DNA of 64,000 nt from NCBI GenBank assembly GCA_934655755.1, contig CAKUHA010000005.1, forward strand, positions 1 to 64,000. The letters run 5' to 3'. Below, piece after piece: positions 25,437 to 31,707 of this stretch. The notes beneath the pieces were generated by a model, which was not told the DNA's origin, did not search any database, and saw only the letters and a list, made by a program, of their open reading frames with translations. Every line of letters starts with the position of its first letter. The stretch's first letter is position 1. Origin of the DNA: an uncultured Collinsella sp. (GTDB lineage Bacteria; Actinomycetota; Coriobacteriia; Coriobacteriales; Coriobacteriaceae). A program made the position numbers and the translations under genes.

Positions 25437-25598
25437 CGTTCCGTCGTTCTAACGAACGACGGCCTTGCTGACGCTGCGCGGGCTGCATTCACGCCAATCT
25501 GACGTTCAATTTCGAGGGCGCGACCAAGAGGTCAGCGCCCTCTCATTTCACGCCACCTTGGCGCAAATGCAGCTCGCTCGCTGTTGGTGACTGGCATC
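25437..25598 (+). repeat. Composite 3' repeat element, copy R3 (best preserved)
   Basis: Hairpin 1 CCGTCGTTC / GAACGACGG (25441-25449, 25453-25461) begins seven bases after the glmS stop codon. TGACGCTGCGCGG, CCAATCTGACGTTCAA, and hairpin 2 GAGGGCGC-GACCAAGAGGTC-A-GCGCCCTC follow. The element ends with TTTCACGCCACCTTG and CGCTCGCTGTTGGTGACTG. Confidence 0.85.
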
Positions 25599-25630
25599 GA
25601 GTTTTCCTTTGTTGGCACGTTCTAACGACC

Positions 25631-25667
25631 AAGGCCCGGCTCCGCATCAGACGGAGCCGGGCCTTTT
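25631..25667 (+). terminator. Rho-independent terminator after glmS
   Basis: AAGGCCCGGCTCCG (25631-25644) pairs with CGGAGCCGGGCCTT (25652-25665), running into TTTTT. Confidence 0.9.
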
Positions 25668-25677
25668 TGTGCGGAGA

Positions 25678-25717
25678 AACCACCACAAAGGTGCCTGTCC
25701 CCTTTGTGGTGGTTTTG
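25678..25717 (-). repeat. AAACCACCACAAAGG palindrome, copy downstream of glmS
   Basis: The 15-bp arms 25678-25692 and 25701-25715 are exact complements around TGCCTGTC. The element lies just after the GntR gene stop (minus strand) and is the reverse of the copy at 23216-23255. Confidence 0.85.
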
Positions 25718-25722
25718 GTAGG

Positions 25723-26454
25723 TTAGCGGAGCTTGCTGGTCTCGAAGTACTCGGGGAACTGGTCAAGGACCTCGGTTTGGTTGCGGAACATCATATGCAG
25801 GTGCTTGCTCACCAAAAAGCTCGCCTCGATGGGATCGCGACCGGCGATGGCGCGGCGGATCTGCTTGTGCTCATTCACGATATCCTGATTGTCCAGAACC
25901 TGAGTGGCGGCGCGCAGCCAGCGGAAACGCTCCAGGTCGGCGTTGGTCGCCTCGAGCCACGACCACACGGTGCTGCGGCATGCAATGCTAAAAATCATGT
26001 GATGCATGAGGTTGTCGCTCAAAAAGAAGCCGATGCGATCCTCTTCGGCCATGGCCTTTTCCTGCAGCGCGATGGCGCGGTCGAGCTGTTCGATGCCGGC
26101 TGACGTAGCGCGGGCGCAGCACTCCACAATCACCTGCTTTTCCAAGTGCTCGCGAATGTAGCAAGCACTTTCGGCAAGGGTGAGGTTGATGGGCGAGACG
26201 TAGGTGCCGCTCTGGGGCACGGTACGCACCAAGCCCTCCTGTGCCAGGCGCACCAAGGCCTCGCGCACGGGCGTGCGCCCCATGTCCAAGTCGTCGCAAA
26301 GTTGCTTGACGCCCAGCTTTTCGCCCGGCTTGTAATCCAGGTAGACGATTTTGCGTCGAATGGTGTGATAGGACTGGTCCTGTAGGCTTGTTTCCTGCTC
26401 GCCGACGTGCATCGAATCTTCCATAGCGCCTCGCAACCGTTCTTTCACACTCAT
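25723..26454 (-). CDS. GntR-family transcriptional regulator (FadR/VanR-type FCD domain)
   Basis: A 243-residue regulator. The N-terminal winged helix-turn-helix (QSYHTIRRKIVYLDYKPGEKL, then RTPVREALVRLAQEGLV) is followed by an all-helical FCD ligand-binding domain with the conserved metal-ligand histidines (HMIF and KHLHMMF). Start choice is uncertain: ATG 26454 gives the longest form, while ATG 26424 has GAGG close before it. It is divergent from a YeiH-type exporter gene, and a perfect palindrome in the gap (26495-26511) is a likely operator for both. The ligand is unknown, usually a small carboxylate in this subfamily. Confidence 0.88.
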   Translation of the reverse strand: MSVKERLRGAMEDSMHVGEQETSLQDQSYHTIRRKIVYLDYKPGEKLGVKQLCDDLDMGRTPVREALVRLAQEGLVRTVPQSGTYVSPINLTLAESACYIREHLEKQVIVECCARATSAGIEQLDRAIALQEKAMAEEDRIGFFLSDNLMHHMIFSIACRSTVWSWLEATNADLERFRWLRAATQVLDNQDIVNEHKQIRRAIAGRDPIEASFLVSKHLHMMFRNQTEVLDQFPEYFETSKLR

Positions 26455-26494
26455 ATGTCAGTTGTTTATTATGCCGCGAATCAGCCCTCTGTGG

Positions 26495-26511
26495 GGGTAA
26501 TTCAATTACCC
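26495..26511. promoter_or_regulatory. Perfect 17-bp palindrome GGGTAATT-C-AATTACCC
   Basis: It lies 41 bp before the GntR start and 85 bp before the exporter start. The symmetry and location fit a GntR dimer site controlling both divergent genes. Confidence 0.6.
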
Positions 26512-26595
26512 GATGGGAACTTTTGCAGCGCTGTGCCCCGCTCGTTGCCGTATCATAAGCCGTCGCGAACACGAAACCGAAAGAAGGAATCCCCT

Positions 26596-27630
26596 ATGCA
26601 ATTGGCTGATGCCGCACGCGAGCGCTGGAAAGGCGTCCTGTTCTGTCTGATTGTCGCCATCCCCGCAACATTGCTCGGCAAGCAGGTCGAGGTGGTCGGC
26701 GGGCCGGTATTTGCCATCCTCATCGGCATGGTTCTGGCGCTTGCCTTTCCCAAGGATCGTCGCGAACCGCTCGCTGCCGGCGTCACCTATACATCTAAAA
26801 AGATCTTGCAGTATGCGGTCATCCTGCTTGGCTTTGGCATGAACCTCTCGCAGATTCTGTCAAAGGGCGCCCAGTCGCTGCCGATTATCGTGGCGACGAT
26901 CTCGACCTCGCTTGTCATCGCTTTTGTGCTCTGCCGCGTCATGAAGGTTCCGAGCAAGATTGCGACGCTCGTGGGCGTGGGTTCGTCGATTTGCGGCGGT
27001 TCCGCCATTGCTGCGACCGCGCCCGTCATCGATGCCGACGATCGCGAAATCGCCCAGGCCATCTCGGTCATCTTTTTGTTTAACGTTATCGCGGCGCTCG
27101 TGTTTCCGACGCTCGGCGGTATGCTCGGCCTGACCAACGAAGGCTTTGGCCTGTTTGCCGGTACCGCCATCAACGACACCTCGTCCGTAACGGCTGCGGC
27201 GAGCGCTTGGGACAGCATGCATCCCGGCGCCAATGTGCTTGAGAGCGCCACGGTGGTTAAGCTCACCAGGACGCTGGCCATCATTCCCATCACGCTGGCG
27301 CTTGCTTGCTGGCAGATGCGTCTGGCGCGCAAGGCCGGCGGCAACGCCAAAAACACGTTTTCGTTTAAGCGGGCTTTTCCGATGTTTGTCCTGTTCTTTG
27401 TGCTGGCGAGCGTGGTCACTACGGTGTTTCAGCTTCCCGCGTCCATCACGGCGCCCATCAAGGAGCTGTCGAAGTTCTTTATCGTGATGGCCATGGCGGC
27501 TATTGGCTTTAATACCGATATCGTCGAGCTGGTCAAAAAGGGCGGCAAGCCCATTGCGCTGGGCTTTTGCTGCTGGATTGGCATTGCGTGTATGAGCTTG
27601 GGAATGCAGCACGTGCTGGGAATCTGGTAG
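26596..27630 (+). CDS. YeiH-family putative exporter (UPF0324)
   Basis: A 344-residue polytopic membrane protein with about ten hydrophobic helices. Family landmarks are the KILQYAVILLGFGMNLSQIL region, GVGSSICGGSAIAATAPVI, and FAGTAINDTSSVTAAASAW. Members are annotated as putative sulfate exporters, but this is weakly supported experimentally. AAGAAGGAATCCCC precedes ATG 26596. It is divergent from the GntR regulator, which probably controls it. Confidence 0.87.
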   Translation: MQLADAARERWKGVLFCLIVAIPATLLGKQVEVVGGPVFAILIGMVLALAFPKDRREPLAAGVTYTSKKILQYAVILLGFGMNLSQILSKGAQSLPIIVATISTSLVIAFVLCRVMKVPSKIATLVGVGSSICGGSAIAATAPVIDADDREIAQAISVIFLFNVIAALVFPTLGGMLGLTNEGFGLFAGTAINDTSSVTAAASAWDSMHPGANVLESATVVKLTRTLAIIPITLALACWQMRLARKAGGNAKNTFSFKRAFPMFVLFFVLASVVTTVFQLPASITAPIKELSKFFIVMAMAAIGFNTDIVELVKKGGKPIALGFCCWIGIACMSLGMQHVLGIW

Positions 27631-27683
27631 GCAAGGCAGGCGATTTGCATGCCGCACGCCGGTGGTCGCGCGCCGACGGTGGA

Positions 27684-27774
27684 GCGATAGGAGCTCTTGC
27701 GGGTATGGCTTGTCCGCAGGTTTGTAGGTCCCGAAGAGCTCTTATCGCCCCGCCAGGATGGCGATGCGGGGCAA
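27684..27774. other. Structured intergenic DNA between exporter and HTH genes
   Basis: GCGATAGGAGCTCTT (27684-27698) pairs with AAGAGCTCTTATCGC (27734-27748) with one mismatch. A smaller hairpin GCCCCGC / GCGGGGC (27747-27753, 27766-27772) overlaps its end. There is no T-run, and its function is unclear. Confidence 0.5.
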
Positions 27775-27899
27775 CTCATATACTCGCAGGACAGTGCCTT
27801 CTGCCCTATAGTGTTTGGTGAGCAATATCGTTCAATTTTGAAACACATGGCAGAACGGGCGCAAGGCGGCGTGCCGCGTCCGCGGATATGGGGCAAAAC

Positions 27900-29117
27900 A
27901 TGGATAGCGATGCCAAGTTGAACATCTTGACCGAGGCCCTGGCTGCTGCCGGGGCATCAGCGTTAGCGATCGATGAGCACGGGGACATCGCGATCTCGAC
28001 CATGGATGACGCCCAGCTCGAGCAGGACGTTGCGGCATTTGTCGCCGAGCGACTGGGGCGCGTGGGCGACGGCGCGCGCTTGGTGATGGGGCATGCGGGG
28101 GCGCGCTTGAGTCTCACCGTGCGTCCGGTCGCCAAGGAATACGGCGAGCTCTGGGTGGTCGTGGTCCGTGAGGTGCGCGGCGCCGTGGCACATGCGGGCA
28201 TCGAGTGGCTTAACGTCGACGAAGTCGAGGCACGCTACGAGTCGAGTGCATATGGCATTGTCGAGGGCGCTGCTGTGGTCGCCGACCCTGTCCGCGAAAG
28301 CTATGCGCGCGGCGTCCCTCTTATGCTGGAGGGCGAGCTGGGCGCCGGCCAGTCCGAGATTGCAAAACGCCTCTATCTGGATGGGCCTTTCGCTGACGGG
28401 CCCTTTGTGTCCGTGGCTCTCGACGAGCTCACGGACCGCGGCTGGCGCCATTTGCTCAAGAGCTCGGAATCGCCGTTGTTTCAAACGGGGCTGACGCTTT
28501 GTATTGGCGGCTGGCACGCCGTTGAGCCTCAGCGCTTGCGCGAGCTTGTGTCCACGATGACCGACACGGCGCTGGCCGCGCGCTGCCATGTGATGCTGAC
28601 GGCAAACGATATGCCGGGCGGCGGCGAAAGCGATCAAGCTGCTTTTGTGACTGAGCGTTTGGCGTGCGCGGTAAGTGTTGCGCCGGCACTCGCCGAGCAG
28701 GGCAGCGTGTCGGAAAAGGTTGCGCGCTACCTGGGGTATCTGGCAGATATGTTTGAGACAGCGGTGCCTGCCCTGTCGTCTGCGGCAGCCAAAACGCTCG
28801 ATGCCTATCGATGGCCTCGCAACTATCTACAGCTGCGCGAGGTTTCGGAACGACTTTATATATTGGTGGGGTCGGGCACGGCGGAGCGAACGGTGGCGGA
28901 GGAGGTACTCGCCCAGGAGGACGTTATCAAGACCGCGACCTTTGGTGCCCCGACGCTCGAGAGCGATCTGTATATCCTGCGCCCGCTGGCCGATACCGAG
29001 CGCGATGTCGCACGGCTGGTCGTAGGCCACCTTCACGGCAACAGGACCCGCGCTGCCGAAGTGCTGGACATAAGCCGTACGACCCTGTGGCGCCTGCTGA
29101 AGGACGACGACCGTTAA
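27900..29117 (+). CDS. Fis-type HTH protein with a degenerate AAA+ core
   Basis: A 405-residue protein resembling sigma-54-dependent activators in layout: a ~120-residue N-terminal sensory region, a central AAA-like region, and a C-terminal Fis/HTH_8 helix-turn-helix (LHGNRTRAAEVLDISRTTLWRLL). The central region is eroded: the Walker A position reads GELGAGQSE rather than GExGxGKE, and no GAFTGA loop is seen. It is therefore unlikely to activate sigma-54. It may bind DNA as an ordinary regulator. Start ATG 27900 is preceded by GGGG; ATG 27888 is also in frame. No target gene is evident. Confidence 0.7.
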   Translation: MDSDAKLNILTEALAAAGASALAIDEHGDIAISTMDDAQLEQDVAAFVAERLGRVGDGARLVMGHAGARLSLTVRPVAKEYGELWVVVVREVRGAVAHAGIEWLNVDEVEARYESSAYGIVEGAAVVADPVRESYARGVPLMLEGELGAGQSEIAKRLYLDGPFADGPFVSVALDELTDRGWRHLLKSSESPLFQTGLTLCIGGWHAVEPQRLRELVSTMTDTALAARCHVMLTANDMPGGGESDQAAFVTERLACAVSVAPALAEQGSVSEKVARYLGYLADMFETAVPALSSAAAKTLDAYRWPRNYLQLREVSERLYILVGSGTAERTVAEEVLAQEDVIKTATFGAPTLESDLYILRPLADTERDVARLVVGHLHGNRTRAAEVLDISRTTLWRLLKDDDR

Positions 29118-29201
29118 GCGAGGTGCCCGTGACCGCGTGTGGAACGTGTGCTACAGTCCAAAGCAGCATTGTTTCGATTCTGTTACGGCGTGCGGGGGCG
29201 T

Positions 29202-29777
29202 ATGGCTGAGACTTCAAAAACAAATCGGGCTCGAAAGCCCGCAGCGCCGGTCAACCGTCGCACGACGTCTCGGACGTGGGGAAAAAGCGCTTCGGGGTTT
29301 GATGGCTCGTTCAGGCGCACGAAATACGGCTATCCTTCGGCAAGCGCTCGCTTGGCCATGCAGGCCGAATCGTCGCTGTGGGGCCGTAAGCGCGTGGTGG
29401 GGTCAAAGCTCAAGCACGATGGAACGCTCGGCTACATTAGTCGTGGCGCTGCTCGGCGAAGTGGGCTCAACCCCGCCGGGTGGCATCGCTATGTTCCGAT
29501 CGCGGTCGTTGTTGCGGTGATTGTCATCGCGCTTGCCGCGCTTGGCTACGCCGGCGGCGGGGCCAATCTGGGCGCAATGTTTAAGTCGCCCGAACTCGCG
29601 CATGCGGGCGCGGATGTTGTCGAGGGCGCCCAGGCCCAGATGGGCATAGCACCCCAGCGCGGCATCGTCGCAGCGGCCGCCACCATCGCCGATGCTCAAA
29701 AGGACGAGGACGAGCGGGGCGACGACGCCGAAACGACCCAGACGAGCGAAGCGGCAACAACTCAATCGTCAAGATAA
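29202..29777 (+). CDS. Hypothetical single-pass membrane protein
   Basis: A 191-residue protein of unknown function. Residues 1-100 are basic and Ser/Arg/Lys-rich and should be cytoplasmic. One membrane helix follows (VPIAVVVAVIVIALAALGYA), then an alanine-rich segment ending in an acidic, Thr/Ser-rich tail. GGGGG lies just before ATG 29202; longer forms upstream lack a site. It follows the HTH gene by 84 bp on the same strand, so co-transcription is possible. A repeat overlaps its stop codon. Confidence 0.6.
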   Translation: MAETSKTNRARKPAAPVNRRTTSRTWGKSASGFDGSFRRTKYGYPSASARLAMQAESSLWGRKRVVGSKLKHDGTLGYISRGAARRSGLNPAGWHRYVPIAVVVAVIVIALAALGYAGGGANLGAMFKSPELAHAGADVVEGAQAQMGIAPQRGIVAAAATIADAQKDEDERGDDAETTQTSEAATTQSSR

Positions 29778-29810
29778 GTTGCGGTGGGGCAGCTAATTTG
29801 GGACGGGGCC
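29776..29810. repeat. Repeat AAGTTGCGGTGG + AGCTAATTTGGGACGGGGC
   Basis: It joins in one stretch the two words that occur separately at 20037-20090 and 41992-42155. It begins at the stop codon of the membrane-protein gene and is followed by TTTTT. Confidence 0.75.
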
Positions 29811-29837
29811 TTTTTGGCTACCCAAGTGTCGAATGCC

Positions 29838-29920
29838 AACAGTGGCTCATTCGATGTCAGTCGCCAACAGCGAGCGGGCCGCGCAGCGTCAACGGGTCCG
29901 CCGTTCGGTAGAACGGCGGA
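29838..29920 (-). repeat. Composite 3' repeat element, copy R5 (internally deleted)
   Basis: On the minus strand: hairpin 1 TCCGCCGTTC / GAACGGCGGA (loop TACC), then TGACGCTGCGCGG, directly joined to CGCTCGCTGTTGGCGACTG. The CAATCTG block and hairpin 2 are missing. It lies a few bases after the nitroreductase stop, co-oriented with that gene. Confidence 0.75.
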
Positions 29921-29926
29921 ACACAA

Positions 29927-30448
29927 CTACTTGACGTAGACGACGTTGTCGCGGCGGGGTTTGGCCTCGGGAAGCGTGTCCTCGGCATAGCCCAAGATGC
30001 AGTTGCCCACACCGCGCAGGCTGCCGTCGGCGGGCAGACCCCACTTGGCCAGTAGTTCCAGTCCCTCGGGTGAGTCAAAGACCTCGTGCGCGCGGTGGAT
30101 CCAGCACGAATCGACACCCAGGGCATACGCCGCGTTGAGCAGGTTGCCCATGGCGAGCGAGCCGTCTTCCAGGTGCGTGGGCACGCTGCGGTCGACGAGC
30201 ACCACCACAACGGTCTTGGCTCCGTAGAACGGATCGCCCTCGCTGCCCATAACTTGGGCGTTAAGCTGCGAGAGGCGCTCGACGGTCGCGGGGTCGGTGA
30301 CGGCGACAAAGGTCACCGGCTGGCGCCCCATGCCGCTCGGCGCGTATTGGCCCGCCTCGATAATGCGGGCGAGCTTTTCGGCCTCGACGGGGCGATCGCT
30401 GTATTTGCGGCAGCTGCGGCGGTGGATGAGCGCTTCGATGGTCTCCAT
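29927..30448 (-). CDS. Nitroreductase-family flavoprotein
   Basis: A 173-residue FMN-dependent NAD(P)H oxidoreductase of the nitroreductase superfamily. It begins METIEALIHRRSCRKY, the typical FMN-phosphate-binding arginine cluster. Further landmarks are QYAPSGMGRQPVTFVAV and the C-terminal segment NCILGYAEDTLPEAKPR. AGGAGGAT precedes ATG 30448 on the minus strand; in-frame sequence upstream to 30541 has no good site. Substrate is not predictable. In anaerobes these enzymes reduce quinones, flavins or nitro compounds. Confidence 0.88.
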   Translation of the reverse strand: METIEALIHRRSCRKYSDRPVEAEKLARIIEAGQYAPSGMGRQPVTFVAVTDPATVERLSQLNAQVMGSEGDPFYGAKTVVVVLVDRSVPTHLEDGSLAMGNLLNAAYALGVDSCWIHRAHEVFDSPEGLELLAKWGLPADGSLRGVGNCILGYAEDTLPEAKPRRDNVVYVK

Positions 30449-30561
30449 GGATCCTCCTGACGTTGGTTTCGTTGCATCGTTCTTACCCGCCGAACCAAAA
30501 CCGTAATCGCACCGGAAATGTGGAAAAATGCGCTCAGTCAATCGGAATAGTAGGTTTGCAT

Positions 30562-30634
30562 AAAACCGCAGTCAGAATGTGACAAACCGGTGGGGTGGTT
30601 AAACGTTTTATCCCGTCTACCCTGCGGTTTTTTA
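30562..30634 (+). promoter_or_regulatory. Attenuator-like inverted repeat upstream of the 96-residue gene
   Basis: AAAACCGCAG (30562-30571) pairs with CTGCGGTTTT (30622-30631), and further T residues follow, as in a terminator with a long 50-nt loop. It may end transcription or regulate the gene at 30740. A second hairpin GCGCCA-TGG-TGGCGC (30706-30720) ends just before that gene's ribosome site. Confidence 0.4.
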
Positions 30635-30739
30635 CCACTTGCCTAAATGATGCACGCATAAGCTCTGATAAAGGTTTTACTAAAGGAGTGCCAACGTTTA
30701 TCAACGCGCCATGGTGGCGCCGGGCCAGGAGGTAACATC

Positions 30740-31030
30740 ATGTTCCAGGCTGGAGATGTCGTCGAGACCGACTTCGAAGGATTTCTGAAGCTGCTGCGTT
30801 CCAAGACGCGCGCTTTCGTGACGATTAACGATCACGAGTACTACATCACGCACACCGATGGCTATTGGCGTGTTCAGGATTGCGAGGCCCTCAACGATAA
30901 GGGCCACTTTACTGACTGCTCCGAGCTGGTCAACACGGTCTGCGAGGTCGTCGAGCTGCCGTGGATCTGCGGCAAGAGCCTGCATGACAGCTTCTCGGGC
31001 GCCACGGTCTACGAGGCCGTTGCCGCCTAG
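30740..31030 (+). CDS. Small conserved-looking protein of unknown function
   Basis: A 96-residue acidic soluble protein, not recognised. It has no signal peptide or membrane segment; three cysteines (CEAL, DCSE, CEVVELPWICG region) lie in its second half. A very good ribosome site AGGAGGT is 6 bp before ATG 30740, and a strong terminator follows directly, so it is clearly an expressed gene. The length, regular codon use and long 5' leader with hairpins suggest a regulated single-gene unit. Confidence 0.75.
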   Translation: MFQAGDVVETDFEGFLKLLRSKTRAFVTINDHEYYITHTDGYWRVQDCEALNDKGHFTDCSELVNTVCEVVELPWICGKSLHDSFSGATVYEAVAA

Positions 31031-31055
31031 TAGGAAACAATCGATTTTCTCTCGT

Positions 31056-31092
31056 GACCGCCGGCGCTGCCCCCGCGCCGGCGGTCTTTTTT
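31056..31092 (+). terminator. Rho-independent terminator
   Basis: GACCGCCGGCGC (31056-31067) pairs perfectly with GCGCCGGCGGTC (31075-31086), followed by TTTTTT. Confidence 0.95.
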
Positions 31093-31132
31093 GTCGATAT
31101 GTTGTATAGCTCGCATGCTGCGAACGAAGCGC

Positions 31133-31161
31133 TTGACGTTAGTCAAAACTCGGACTAATCT
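31133..31161 (+). promoter_or_regulatory. Promoter of the MarR-ABC operon
   Basis: TTGACG (31133-31138), a 17-bp spacer and TAATCT (31156-31161). The first MarR-type operator fills the spacer exactly. Confidence 0.7.
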
Positions 31162-31191
31162 GAAACATCAATTAGTCAAAATTCGGACTAT
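31139..31191. promoter_or_regulatory. Two MarR-type operators
   Basis: TTAGTCAAAACTCGGACTAA (31139-31158) and TTAGTCAAAATTCGGACTAT (31172-31191) are near-identical imperfect dyads (TTAGTC / GACTAA) spaced 33 bp apart, about three helical turns. The first overlaps the promoter and the second lies just before the MarR start, as expected for autorepression. Confidence 0.8.
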
Positions 31192-31194
31192 CGA

Positions 31195-31707
31195 ATGGTG
31201 GGAGAGATGGATTGCGCGGTTACGTCGGTCGATTTTGACCGGATGCTCAACGGGCTCGACCGTATTTATTCAGAGTTCGCGCGTGCCTGCGGCCTTTCGG
31301 ATTGCGCCTACTGGATGCTCGTCGACACCAGCGCGGCGGGCGGCAGCGTTGCCGTGAGCCGCCTGACGAGCGAGTGGTTCTATAGCAAGCAGACCATTAA
31401 CTCCGCAATTAAAACGTTGACGGCGCGTGGGCTTGCAACGTTGGAGTTTGCCGAAGGCAGCCGTAAGAATAAGGTCGTTTGTCTGACCGATGAGGGCCGG
31501 CGGTTCGCCGAGCACTATGCGTTGCCAGCGGTTAAGGCCGAGCAGCGTGCCTTTGGCGCGCTCGAGCCTTGGGAACAGCGTGAGATTATGCGCCTGGTCG
31601 GCAAGTTCTCCCATGTCCTCAACGAGGAGTGCGAGGCATTTAAGCAGCAGATGGCCGCGGAGTCCGAGGCGAACGATAAGGTCGAGGGGGAGACATGCGA
31701 CTCTTAA
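31195..31707 (+). CDS. MarR-family transcriptional regulator of the ABC exporter
   Basis: A 170-residue winged helix-turn-helix protein. The recognition region is VSRLTSEWFYSKQTINSAIKTL, followed by the wing ATLEFAEGSRKNKVVCLTDEG. ATG 31195 lies just after the second operator; ATG 31207 is an alternative, though its GGGAG is too close. The 3' end overlaps the first ABC gene by 13 bp, so the regulator is co-transcribed with the exporter it probably represses. This is the classic arrangement for drug- or metabolite-induced efflux. The inducer is unknown. Confidence 0.9.
   Translation: MVGEMDCAVTSVDFDRMLNGLDRIYSEFARACGLSDCAYWMLVDTSAAGGSVAVSRLTSEWFYSKQTINSAIKTLTARGLATLEFAEGSRKNKVVCLTDEGRRFAEHYALPAVKAEQRAFGALEPWEQREIMRLVGKFSHVLNEECEAFKQQMAAESEANDKVEGETCDS

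Noticed and set aside
23398..25488. Minus-strand open frame opposite glmS
   Set aside because: glmS on the plus strand is certain; the opposite frame has no domain and runs into repeats at both ends.
27900..29117. Functional sigma-54 enhancer-binding protein
   Set aside because: It lacks GAFTGA and a proper Walker A motif.
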